Shown here: positions 1 to 5,727 of the stretch, piece by piece | How the letters are laid out: every line of letters starts with the position of its first letter | How positions within the stretch are numbered: position 1 is the first letter of the stretch | DNA from: Bacteroidales bacterium | Lineage (GTDB): Bacteria > Bacteroidota > Bacteroidia > Bacteroidales > UBA932 | NCBI GenBank assembly: GCA_023227835.1 | Contig: JALOCI010000051.1 | Location: 1 to 19,277, forward strand | Reading direction: 5' to 3' | DNA: 19,277 nucleotides | Position numbers and translations under genes: made by a program | Notes under the pieces: generated by a model | Seen by the model: only the letters and a program-made list of their open reading frames with translations | The model's database searches: none | What the model was told of the DNA's origin: nothing

Positions 1-1
1 C

Positions 2-313
2 GTCGCGGCCGACGCGGCCTGGATGCCGGCCCGCGGGTGGTGGTTCCCCGCGACCTGCCGACCAGGGCCCGTACGCCGGGACTCGGTCTCCACCGTCATC
101 TCGGCGGCCATGGCCCGCGCCGGCGTGCACGGCACCGCCCACCAGCTGCGCCACTGGTACGGCACCGAGCTCGTGCGCGCCGGCGCTGACATCCGCGTCG
201 TGCAGACCCTCATGCGGCACGCGAGCCTGTCCACGACCGCGCAGTACGTCGAGGTCGACGCCGACGCGCAACGCGCGGCGATCGCGCGGCTCGCGCTCGG
301 CGACGCGGCGTGA
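2..313 (+). CDS. int: Tyrosine-recombinase integrase, C-terminal end (partial)
   Basis: This is the C-terminal catalytic part of a phage-type tyrosine recombinase, which would insert or excise the element at an attachment site. The reading frame is open from the window edge, so the N-terminus and start codon are missing. In the visible fragment the signature residues are in order: HQLRHWYGT with H47 and R50 (box II H-x-x-R), RHAS with H73, and the nucleophile Y82 in AQYVEV. This order and spacing are diagnostic of the family, and the protein ends about 20 residues after the tyrosine, as is usual. The ATG at 23 is only an internal codon. The gene points toward a tRNA-end-like sequence just after its stop, where an attachment core would fit. 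Family assignment is firm; which element owns it cannot be decided from the fragment. Confidence 0.93.
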   Translation, partial: VAADAAWMPARGWWFPATCRPGPVRRDSVSTVISAAMARAGVHGTAHQLRHWYGTELVRAGADIRVVQTLMRHASLSTTAQYVEVDADAQRAAIARLALGDAA

Positions 314-324
314 TCGCCGCGTCG

Positions 325-351
325 CCGGGATAGATTCCCCCTCGCCTCACC
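325..351 (+). other. Possible attachment core resembling a tRNA 3' end
   Basis: Directly after the integrase stop codon, the segment at 333-351 reads like the 3' half of a tRNA gene. GATT is the end of a T-loop, CCCCC a T-stem strand, TCGCCTC a 7-nt acceptor strand, A a discriminator, then CC. The three G bases at 327-329 could pair with three C bases, leaving a 7-nt loop. No complete tRNA can be folded here, because the sequence to the left is integrase coding region. Many actinobacterial integrases use tRNA 3' ends and have their att site at the 3' side of int. This is inference from resemblance only. Confidence 0.3.
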
Positions 352-390
352 TTGTCATGTGACAAGGCTTGCGGTAGACTCGTCTTGTCA
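351..390 (+). promoter_or_regulatory. Promoter with palindromic operator for the HicA-like gene
   Basis: A near-consensus promoter is visible: -35 TTGTCA at 352-357, a 17-bp spacer, and -10 TAGACT at 375-380 (the TAnnnT form common in Actinobacteria). The -35 box is embedded in a perfect inverted repeat, CTTGTCA at 351-357 and TGACAAG at 360-366. A third CTTGTCA lies at 384-390, at the expected transcription start. This layout suits a repressor that covers the -35 box and the start point. The likely ligand is the HTH protein encoded by the second gene of the same transcript, by analogy with self-regulating toxin-antitoxin operons; that pairing is inferred. Confidence 0.7.
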
Positions 391-411
391 ACGAGGGAGG
401 GAGGTGGGAAG

Positions 412-615
412 GTGGACAAGGAGATGCGGAAGATCATCCGGGCGCTGGAGGACCAGGGCTTCGAGATCACCATCACCCGGCGCGGGCACGTAGTCGTGAC
501 CCGGGACGGCAAGATGATCGCGACGCTGGCTGGCACCGCGAGCGACCGGCGGTCACTCCGCAACGGCTTGGCCTATCTCAAGCGGGCCGGGTTCCGGTGG
601 CCGCCCGGGCGGTAG
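412..615 (+). CDS. HicA-like small protein (candidate mRNA-interferase-fold toxin)
   Basis: This 67-residue basic protein starts at the GTG at 412, behind a very purine-rich ribosome binding region (393-411). The upstream TTG at 352 is rejected because it lies inside the -35 box. The sequence has HicA features: an N-terminal helix ending in LEDQGF, strands ITITRRGHVVVT with one glycine-histidine pair, then DGKMIATLAGTASD, RSLRNG and a terminal helix with LKRAGF. The pattern of a short strand-glycine-His followed by T-x-SD-x-RSL resembles the small HicA/dsRBD-fold proteins often found in actinophages and actinobacterial mobile elements. Classical HicA toxins cleave mRNA using that histidine, but activity here is not shown by sequence. 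It is first in a two-gene operon with an HTH protein and a hairpin in between. Confidence 0.65.
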   Translation: MDKEMRKIIRALEDQGFEITITRRGHVVVTRDGKMIATLAGTASDRRSLRNGLAYLKRAGFRWPPGR

Positions 616-621
616 CACCGG

Positions 622-664
622 CCGGGAGGGTGGGAAGCGAAGCAAGCGCCTCCCACCCTCCCGG
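622..664 (+). promoter_or_regulatory. Perfect 14-bp hairpin between the HicA-like and HTH genes
   Basis: The arms at 622-635 and 651-664 are exact reverse complements (CCGGGAGGGTGGGA and its complement) with a 15-nt loop. The hairpin starts 6 nt after the upstream stop and ends about 40 nt before the next start. There is no T-run after it, so it is a poor classical terminator. An attenuator, an mRNA-processing site or an mRNA-stability element are all possible. Its left arm nearly copies the purine-rich ribosome binding region of the upstream gene. Confidence 0.75.
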
Positions 665-705
665 GATCTGCCCATCATCTGCCACCAGCACCAGAAGGGG
701 AAGCC

Positions 706-1146
706 ATGGACAGCTACACCGCCACCGTCGAGTTCGACACCAAGGACGACGTCGCCGAGCAGGTCGTCGACGCGCTCGGGGCCTACTACGCGGCCGCCGG
801 CCGCAGCGACCGGGGCCGGCTCTCGGTCACGATGACGACCCCAGCCGAAGACTTCGTCCAGGCGATGCAGACCACGGTCGCGATCACCGCCCAGGCGGTC
901 CACGCCCCCGTGCTCTCGGTCGAGATCATGTCCACCGACGAGCACGACCGGCGCCTGGGCCTGGACCCGGTGCCTGACCTCGTCTCGGTCCCCGAGGCCG
1001 CGCAGATCCTCGGCGTGACCCGCCAGGCGGTCCTGCAGCGCCTGGGCTCCGGATCCCTGCCCGGCAGGCAGGTCGGGCACGCCTGGGTGATCCCCCGGGC
1101 TAGCCTGGCCCCCACTGACGACGCGGCCGATCCGGACACGCGGTAG
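706..1146 (+). CDS. HTH DNA-binding regulator (excisionase/MerR-like C-terminal domain)
   Basis: This 146-residue protein starts at the ATG at 706, preceded by AGAAGGGGAAGCC. Residues 1-75 alternate strand-helix-strand-strand-helix-strand and look like a small ferredoxin-type fold. Residues 91-134 form a winged-HTH of the excisionase/MerR kind: LVSVPEAAQILGVTRQAVLQ, then a loop and GHAWVIPRASL, where the W-x-IP wing end is typical of this group. It is a likely DNA-binding regulator. Being second after a HicA-like gene, it could act as the antitoxin/repressor or as a phage directionality factor; the sequence cannot decide. It does not show an obvious HicB domain. Its stop abuts the stop of the next, convergent gene with no bases between them. 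Confidence 0.7.
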   Translation: MDSYTATVEFDTKDDVAEQVVDALGAYYAAAGRSDRGRLSVTMTTPAEDFVQAMQTTVAITAQAVHAPVLSVEIMSTDEHDRRLGLDPVPDLVSVPEAAQILGVTRQAVLQRLGSGSLPGRQVGHAWVIPRASLAPTDDAADPDTR

Positions 1147-1557
1147 TCAGCCCTTGCCGATCGCCTTGCGGACGGTCTCTCGCGCGAGGCCGGCGAGCTC
1201 GGCGAGGTAACGCTCGGACAACCCGGCCTCGGCCCCAGCACGGACGGCCTGGTGCAGCGCGACCCGCGTGGTCTCGGCGCGCTCGGCAGCGTCGCGGTGG
1301 GTCTCGGCGGCGCGCAGGATCGTGGACTCGGGCCAGGTGACCTCGATGATGTCCACGGTGCGGCCGTCGTCGCCGACGACCTCGTACTCCTGCGGCTCGT
1401 CCCGGCTGCTGGTGCCCTGCGCGAGGATGTCGCGCACCGGGCGGCCGGGGTACAGGTGAGCGACGATCGCGGCCATGGACGTCCCGGACGCGGTGCGCTG
1501 ATCGGTGATCGAGCGGGCGGTCATCCAGGAGCCCTGGTAGGCGGATGGGGTGGTCAT
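1147..1557 (-). CDS. Protein of unknown function with possible C-terminal HTH
   Basis: This 136-residue protein is not recognised as a named family. The ATG start at 1557 has a GAGAGGA ribosome binding site about 8 nt upstream. The N-terminal part is polar, with YEVVGDDGRTVDIIEVTWPESTI suggesting a beta-rich segment. A helical, charged stretch rich in Ala, Glu and Arg follows. The last 25 residues, containing GLSERYLAELAGLARETVRKAIG, match the spacing of a helix-turn-helix, in which a Gly-Leu turn is followed by a recognition helix. That would fit a small regulator near the immunity/integration end of a temperate phage. It is second in a leftward two-gene unit, separated from the first gene by a strong hairpin, and it ends tail to tail with the + strand HTH gene. 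Confidence 0.6.
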   Translation of the reverse strand: MTTPSAYQGSWMTARSITDQRTASGTSMAAIVAHLYPGRPVRDILAQGTSSRDEPQEYEVVGDDGRTVDIIEVTWPESTILRAAETHRDAAERAETTRVALHQAVRAGAEAGLSERYLAELAGLARETVRKAIGKG

Positions 1558-1579
1558 GGGCTGGTCCTCTCGTGGGTCG

Positions 1580-1608
1580 GCCCGGCTCGCGGGGGACGCG
1601 AGCCGGGC
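1580..1608 (-). promoter_or_regulatory. 12-bp hairpin between two small leftward genes
   Basis: The arms at 1580-1591 and 1597-1608 are perfectly complementary, with a 5-nt loop. The hairpin lies 9 nt after the stop of the upstream gene (1617) and 22 nt before the start of the downstream one (1557). No T-run follows on the - strand, so partial termination or mRNA protection is more likely than a full terminator. Confidence 0.65.
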
Positions 1609-1616
1609 GGGGTGGG

Positions 1617-1859
1617 TCAGGCGGTCGCGGCGAGCCAGTTCAGAGCGGCAGCCAGCGCTGTCGGACCGTAGGTGTCGGCCGCGAGGTGGGGGTCGGACAC
1701 TTCACGGCGCACGGTCAGCGCCCAGATGGTGTCGGCGGTGTTGCCACCATCTCCGATCACGGCTCGCCACTGGCCGTGCCAGAGCAGGTGGGAGCAGTGT
1801 TCGGTGATGGACTCCAGCGCCCATCCGGCGGGGAGTGTGGCGTTCGTTCTGGTGGTCAT
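1617..1859 (-). CDS. Small protein of unknown function
   Basis: This 80-residue protein begins MTTRTNATLPAGWALES and is not assigned to a family. The start at the ATG at 1859 is preferred because an AAGGGATAGGGA ribosome binding site precedes it. The longer form from the GTG at 1910 would begin inside the likely -10 box. It contains four tryptophans and a segment WRAVIGDGG that could be a beta hairpin, followed by alternating polar and hydrophobic residues and an alanine-rich terminal helix (ALAAALNWLAATA). Small single-domain proteins of this look are common in actinophage genomes between the lysis and integration modules. It is the first gene of a leftward unit with its own promoter. No signal peptide or membrane segment is seen. 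Confidence 0.6.
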   Translation of the reverse strand: MTTRTNATLPAGWALESITEHCSHLLWHGQWRAVIGDGGNTADTIWALTVRREVSDPHLAADTYGPTALAAALNWLAATA

Positions 1860-1901
1860 GGTCCCTATCCCTTCGGTGGTCTGTCCCTTGCTGATGTCTC
1901 C

Positions 1902-1940
1902 ATGGTACACCCGTAGACCACATGCTGTCTACCCCTAGAC
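1902..1940 (-). promoter_or_regulatory. Leftward promoter with repeated operator-like sites
   Basis: On the - strand, TAGACA (complement of 1926-1931) is followed after 18 bp by TACCAT (complement of 1902-1907), a fair -35/-10 pair that would serve the 1859 start. The same stretch holds two related 14-mers, GTCTAGGGGTAGAC (1927-1940) and GTCTACGGGTGTAC (1905-1918). They match at 11 of 14 positions and lie in direct orientation 22 bp apart; the first is itself an inverted repeat. GTAGAC at 1913-1918 and GTCTAC at 1927-1932 also form an inverted repeat. These look like repressor binding sites. Their binding protein is unknown. Confidence 0.5.
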
Positions 1941-2006
1941 CGCGGTCGCCAGGTCGGAGCAGTCCATCGGCTCGACCCACGACCGAGAGCCACCACTGCC
2001 CCCGGG

Positions 2007-2052
2007 CAAGACAAAGACGCCCCCCGCCCGCCGGAGCAGGAAGGGGGGCGTC
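2007..2052 (-). terminator. Intrinsic terminator of the late operon
   Basis: A 10-bp perfect stem (2043-2052 with 2016-2025, GACGCCCCCC and its complement) with a 17-nt loop is followed on the - strand by TTTGTCTTG. It lies 38 nt after the stop of the last lysis gene, so it probably ends the long leftward structural transcript. It also insulates the small genes beyond, which have their own promoter. Confidence 0.75.
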
Positions 2053-2090
2053 GGACCGTGACCGCTGAGTCACGGCGGGGTGTGTCGGGG

Positions 2091-2525
2091 TCAGGCGCCC
2101 ATGACTCGCTCGAGGACGCGGCGGGCAGGGTCCTCGGGCGCGAGCGCCGCGGCAAGGGCGGCCACGTCGTCCCACTCGGCAGCGGTCACGTCGACCATGA
2201 CCAGGCGCGACCCGTCGACCGGCGGGTAGACGGGGGTCCGGACGCTGCCCAGGACCAGCGTGATCAGCCACTGCGGGACGTGGGGGGCCAGGCGGTTCCA
2301 CACCCACCACCACGCCGCGCACGCCAGCCCGGTGACCACGGTGACCATCGCGGGGGAACCCAGCAGCGAGACGGACCAGCCTGCGAGCGCGGGGGGCAGG
2401 TGGGGGGCGATCAGCCCCGCGACGACCACGACCAGGGAGCCCCACGCCATCGGGATGAGGGTGCGCAGGCGTGCGATGACCAGGTCTGACAGGCCCTCGG
2501 CCGGGGACTCGGTGGTGTGGGACAT
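2091..2525 (-). CDS. Holin-like membrane protein
   Basis: This 144-residue protein would sit in the cell membrane and, as a holin, let the endolysin reach the wall. Two hydrophobic segments are clear: about residues 27-47 (containing AWGSLVVVVAGLIAP) and about 55-77 (containing MVTVVTGLACAAWWWVW). A short polar N-terminus precedes them. After the membrane part comes a soluble, acidic tail with VMVDVTAAEWDDVAALAAAL. Length, membrane layout and its position directly after the endolysin gene fit a phage holin, although holins share little sequence. The ATG at 2525 has an AGGAG site about 8 nt upstream. It is the last gene of the late operon, just ahead of the terminator. Any other small phage membrane protein is the alternative. 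Confidence 0.7.
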   Translation of the reverse strand: MSHTTESPAEGLSDLVIARLRTLIPMAWGSLVVVVAGLIAPHLPPALAGWSVSLLGSPAMVTVVTGLACAAWWWVWNRLAPHVPQWLITLVLGSVRTPVYPPVDGSRLVMVDVTAAEWDDVAALAAALAPEDPARRVLERVMGA

Positions 2526-2564
2526 GAGCGACTCCTGTGGCAGGTCGTGGCGGGTTGGGGGGGG

Positions 2565-3329
2565 TCAGTGCAGGGCCTTGCGCCGGGCCTCGGGTGAGGC
2601 ACCGATCTCGGCCCACGCCTGAGCGATCGTGCGACCCCGGGTCCAGAACGTGAGGTCGGCCGGCTTCGGCTTGCGGTCGAGCCAGTAGGCGTAGGCGGCC
2701 CGGACCGTCCCGTTCTCGGCCGGGCAGGCACGGAACGCGGCGAGGAACTGGGCCGCGTTCCAGCCGTGGGCCCGGGCGGTGTCAGCCCAGGCGGCGACCT
2801 CGTCGAGGCTCCCGGTGCGGTCGGCCAGCTCGTGGTAGGTGCGCTCGATGAGCGGGATCATGTCGTCCTCCTGCGCGGATGCCGGGGTGGGACTGGTGTG
2901 GATGTCGCCCGCGGTCCGGGCGACGCCCAGGGTCACGCCGCGGGCGGCGTACCAGGGCTCGGGGTCGATGGGAGTGGTGCCGTCGTGGACCTCGGTGTGC
3001 AAGTGGGCGGCAACCCCACCGGAGGTGCCGACCGCGCCGATGCGCTGCCCCTCGACCACGACGTCGCCGACCTCGGCGCCCCGGACGGATAGATGCTGGT
3101 GCAGGGTCGAGTAGCGGCCATGGTCGACCACGACGTAGTAGCCGCGGGCGGAGCTGTAGGTGGAGGCGGTGACGGTCCCGGCCTGCGGTGCGACGACGGC
3201 CCGCCCCACGGGGGCGCCGATGTCGGTGCCCTGGTGGTTGGTGCTGCCGAGCGTCCCGTCAGCCTTGACCGGGGCCTCGCGCTTGCCGAACCGCGACGTG
3301 ATCGGGCCGGCGGTCGGGGTGGTCGTCAC
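2565..3329 (-). CDS. Endolysin: M23 peptidase with DUF4214-like C-terminal domain
   Basis: This 254-residue protein is a lysin expected to cut peptidoglycan cross-bridges. Residues 1-125 form a LytM/M23 metallopeptidase domain. The zinc ligands are visible as H32 and D36 in NHQGTDIGAPVG and H111 in AAHLHTEVHDG, with the catalytic H77 or H79 in STLHQHLS. Residues 126-180 are a linker with predicted helices. Residues about 185-250, with AAYAYWLDRKPKPADLTFW and EIGASPEARRKAL, match the helical repeat pattern of DUF4214, which in other secreted and phage proteins probably binds or scaffolds at the wall. No signal peptide is present, so export should depend on the holin. The GTG at 3329 has a GGAGG site in the end of the preceding gene. 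Confidence 0.88.
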   Translation of the reverse strand: MTTTPTAGPITSRFGKREAPVKADGTLGSTNHQGTDIGAPVGRAVVAPQAGTVTASTYSSARGYYVVVDHGRYSTLHQHLSVRGAEVGDVVVEGQRIGAVGTSGGVAAHLHTEVHDGTTPIDPEPWYAARGVTLGVARTAGDIHTSPTPASAQEDDMIPLIERTYHELADRTGSLDEVAAWADTARAHGWNAAQFLAAFRACPAENGTVRAAYAYWLDRKPKPADLTFWTRGRTIAQAWAEIGASPEARRKALH

Positions 3330-3332
3330 AGG

Positions 3333-3608
3333 TCAGCCTCCGATCAGGTCGTCCGGCCAGTCGGGCGGGGGCGGGTCCACACGCCGGTAGATGTGGTCAC
3401 GGAGGCGCTGGGCGTAGGCCAGCGCGGACGTGTGCCGGGCTTCGAGGCTGTCGACGCGGGTCTCGAGGGTCGCGATCCGAGCGAGCGCTGTGGACAGCAT
3501 CGTGATGTCGGCCGTGCGGGCGTTGCCGCGGGAGACCAGCCACGACCCGCCGAGGGTCACGCACGCCGTCACCAGGACGGTGAGAGCGAAGACGAGGTGC
3601 TCGGGCAC
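3333..3608 (-). CDS. Small membrane-anchored coiled-coil protein (holin/spanin-like candidate)
   Basis: This 91-residue protein has one membrane segment near the N-terminus (about residues 5-25, containing VFALTVLVTACVTLGGSWLV). A heptad-rich helix follows at about residues 36-68, with STALARIATLETRVDSLEAR. The tail is proline-rich (DPPPPDWPDD). A single N-terminal anchor plus a coiled coil, placed immediately before the endolysin, is a common actinophage arrangement. It may be a second holin-like or regulatory lysis protein. A true two-component spanin is not expected in hosts without an outer membrane. The GTG at 3608 has a strong GAGGAGGG site 7 nt upstream. No catalytic motif is present. 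Confidence 0.65.
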   Translation of the reverse strand: MPEHLVFALTVLVTACVTLGGSWLVSRGNARTADITMLSTALARIATLETRVDSLEARHTSALAYAQRLRDHIYRRVDPPPPDWPDDLIGG

Positions 3609-3760
3609 GACGGAGCCCTCCTCGGGTCAGGCCACCCACGGCAGCGCGGGCGGGACGACGGCGGCGACGGCGGCGACCATCAGCCCGGCCGCGCCATGGG
3701 CGAGCGCGGTGGCGGCCTCGCTGCAGTGGTGAGGACATGCCCTCGGACCGGTGGACCCGG
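3609..3760 (-). other. Gap with only a marginal small hydrophobic reading frame
   Basis: This stretch of about 150 bases separates the lectin-like tail gene from the lysis genes. A - strand frame ending with a stop at 3627-3629 encodes a hydrophobic tail, AAGLMVAAVAAVVPPALPWV, just 18 nt before the next start, which is where a small membrane protein would fit. No good start codon supports it: the only ATG (3680) gives 17 residues and no clear ribosome binding site. I do not call a gene here. Confidence 0.25.
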
Positions 3761-4531
3761 TCAGGTCGCCTCGAGGTCCACACGGACCGCGGTGTCGACG
3801 TCGACGACGTACCAGAGCTCGGCCGGCACGGCCTCCAGGTCCGCGTCGATGAAGTAGACGACGGGTGTGGACGCGAACAGATCGCGCAGGTCGTCCCCGG
3901 CGGTGATGATTCCCCAGGCGATGCCCAGGCCACCGAGGGTGTCGGTGGTGTAGTCCGTCACGGTGGTGGCTCCGCCGAAGCGACAGTGACCCAGGTCAGT
4001 GCGCGCCAGGTCGAGGCTGGCGGTCTCGACCGTGGTGCCGACCTGAGTCAGCGCCTCGTCGTAGAGCGCGAGCCGGACGTACCCGTCCGGGGTTGCCACG
4101 GCGTGGCACCACACCTGCGCGGCGTAGGTGCCCGCGTCCATCCCAGTCATGTCGATGTACGCGCCGTAGACACTGGACCCGTAGGTCACGGTCAAGTGCC
4201 CGTTGGACGCCAGCGCGATCCCGAACGTCTGGGCGTCCGAGGAGTCCCGAAACGCGAGCAGGTTGATGTTGGCCCCGGGGTCGCCATTCCAGTCGAACCA
4301 GCGCAGCGCGGCCGCGTCAGTTCCGCCGGTGTCGTCTCCGCGAATGTAGTTCCCGCTCACCGCGTCCAGCAGCCGGTCCGGGCACCCCCGCGCGGCGTTC
4401 CACTGCCACCGGTTGCCCGAGGTCGGCTGCGGCTGAGTGGTGGTGTTCAGCCCTGGCAGGTTGGCGAGGGTGAGGACCTCGTCGTCGGAGAGGGAGCCTG
4501 CGACGTCGGCCCACTTGATCACCTGGACCAC
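3761..4531 (-). CDS. Lectin-like (LamG/concanavalin-type) tail protein
   Basis: This 256-residue protein is probably a distal tail component. The GTG at 4531 is chosen because the upstream stop lies 2 nt away and a GGAGG site sits in the upstream gene end. After an N-terminal helix (VIKWADVAGSLSDDEVLTLANLPGLN) comes a long beta-rich region. Tracts such as FGIALASNGHLTVTYGSS and YVRLALYDEALTQVGTT, then GGLGIAWGIITAGDDLRDLF, follow the strand pattern and closing segment of LamG/concanavalin-like jelly-roll domains. These often bind carbohydrate, so a host-surface binding role is plausible. It ends in a short beta-rich tail (WYVVDVDTAVRVDLEAT). It is last of the tail genes, next to the beta-helix protein. 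The fold is inferred from pattern only. Confidence 0.65.
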   Translation of the reverse strand: MVQVIKWADVAGSLSDDEVLTLANLPGLNTTTQPQPTSGNRWQWNAARGCPDRLLDAVSGNYIRGDDTGGTDAAALRWFDWNGDPGANINLLAFRDSSDAQTFGIALASNGHLTVTYGSSVYGAYIDMTGMDAGTYAAQVWCHAVATPDGYVRLALYDEALTQVGTTVETASLDLARTDLGHCRFGGATTVTDYTTDTLGGLGIAWGIITAGDDLRDLFASTPVVYFIDADLEAVPAELWYVVDVDTAVRVDLEAT

Positions 4532-4533
4532 GG

Positions 4534-5727
4534 TCAGCCTCCGCTCGTGATGGGGGCGGCCTCGGCCACGGTCCAGCCCTGCCCGTCCGGATCCATGTCG
4601 ATGATCGTGTGCCCCGAGTGCAACCCGGCGTAGGCGGAGGACCGGATCACGTAGTGCCCGTCCGCCCGACGCACGTGCAGGTTGTCCGTCCAGTCGCAGT
4701 CGGCCATCGCATTGGGGTAGATCGGGTTGTAGGCGTGGTTGATGTTGTAGCCGTTGCCCTCGACCGCGCCACCGGGGCCGTGGGCCCAGAAGATGTTCCG
4801 GCGCGTGGTGCACGCCTTGGTGTAGCCGAGCGCGGACCCCGGAGCCTCCTGCTTGACCATCAGCCCGGCGTTGGCCCACCCGTCAGATGTCTCCCTGGAC
4901 GGGGTCAGGCCGTAGCCCGACAGGTCGTCGTTCGGTCCGCCGAGAAGGTTGTACTCGTTGGTCAGGTACATCACCCTGGACCACTGCTGATCGTCAGAGT
5001 GGGTGCCCTCTGGCTGCGACGGGTACAGCGGTCCCCGGTAGAACAACGGGGCGTGCACCCAGCAGTGCCGAACGTGCGCCGGGTTGGTGACCAGCTCGTC
5101 GGTCTCGGCGTCGGTGAGGGTCGTGGCGATGTTGAACCCGTCCTGCACGCCAGTGATCTCACAGTTGGACAGCTGGAAGCGGCCGGCGCGGATCCCGATG
5201 GACTGCTTCATCAGGAAGAGGAACTCCTCGACGTCCCAGGCTCCCCCGGGCGGGTTCAGCTCGGGCATGGTCCACGCCCAGGCGTTGAACACACAGTTCG
5301 TAGCGGCCCAGACCCTGGCCAGGTTGGACGTCTCCCGGATGTACCCGGTCGATGCCGGGTTGGCAGCCACGATGTCCGGGCGTGGGCCGGCGACCCAGGA
5401 GTTGTCGATGGACGACGCACCGGCGGCACTCGGCTTGAGCTGACCCCAGACCATGCGCTCGGACAGGGCCGACGGCCCCCAGGTCGCGGCGACCTCGGTG
5501 GTGCCATCCCCGAGAGGGGACAGGTTCAGGGGGCCGGTGCCCGGCAGCAGGCCGGTGGTCACGGCAGAGGGGACGTAGGTGATCTGCCCGGCCGCCACGC
5601 ACGCCGCGTCCAGGGCCGCGCGCCCGGCCGCGTCGATCTTGGGGACGTCGCTCCACGCCGGCCCGAGCTCACCCGTCCCACCCGCGCGCAGGTACCCGTC
5701 GGGGTGGGCGTACCAGACCGGGCTCAC
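4534..5727 (-). CDS. Right-handed beta-helix (pectate-lyase-fold) tail protein, tailspike-like
   Basis: This 397-residue protein starts at the GTG at 5727, which overlaps the upstream stop as GTGA; longer starts lie inside the preceding gene. Residues 1-45 form an attachment-like N-terminus (VWYAHPDGYLRAGGTGELGP). From about residue 60 on, short strands alternate with turns and stacked Asn/Cys steps: SSIDNSWVAG, TNCVFNAWAW, LSNCEITGVQDGFNI, VRHCWVHAPL. These are the rungs of a parallel beta-helix. The acidic segment GTHSDDQQW resembles the H-x-D-x-Q loop seen in many phage pectin-lyase-like proteins. Members of this fold bind or cut host polysaccharide, but a catalytic role here is not proven. 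It is probably a receptor-binding or depolymerising tail part. Confidence 0.72.
   Translation of the reverse strand: MSPVWYAHPDGYLRAGGTGELGPAWSDVPKIDAAGRAALDAACVAAGQITYVPSAVTTGLLPGTGPLNLSPLGDGTTEVAATWGPSALSERMVWGQLKPSAAGASSIDNSWVAGPRPDIVAANPASTGYIRETSNLARVWAATNCVFNAWAWTMPELNPPGGAWDVEEFLFLMKQSIGIRAGRFQLSNCEITGVQDGFNIATTLTDAETDELVTNPAHVRHCWVHAPLFYRGPLYPSQPEGTHSDDQQWSRVMYLTNEYNLLGGPNDDLSGYGLTPSRETSDGWANAGLMVKQEAPGSALGYTKACTTRRNIFWAHGPGGAVEGNGYNINHAYNPIYPNAMADCDWTDNLHVRRADGHYVIRSSAYAGLHSGHTIIDMDPDGQGWTVAEAAPITSGG

Noticed and set aside
325..351. Complete tRNA gene
   Set aside because: Only a 3'-half resemblance exists; upstream sequence is integrase coding and cannot supply the other arms.
352..411. 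Upstream TTG start for the HicA-like gene
   Set aside because: It lies in the -35 box, upstream of the predicted transcription start; the GTG at 412 has the ribosome binding site.
1860..1910. Longer GTG-initiated form of the small gene ending at 1617
   Set aside because: The GTG at 1910 would precede or overlap the likely -10 box, while the ATG at 1859 has a good ribosome binding site.
3397..3933. Arg-rich - strand frame across the gap before the lysis genes
   Set aside because: Composition is that of an out-of-frame GC-rich shadow, and it overlaps two better-supported genes.
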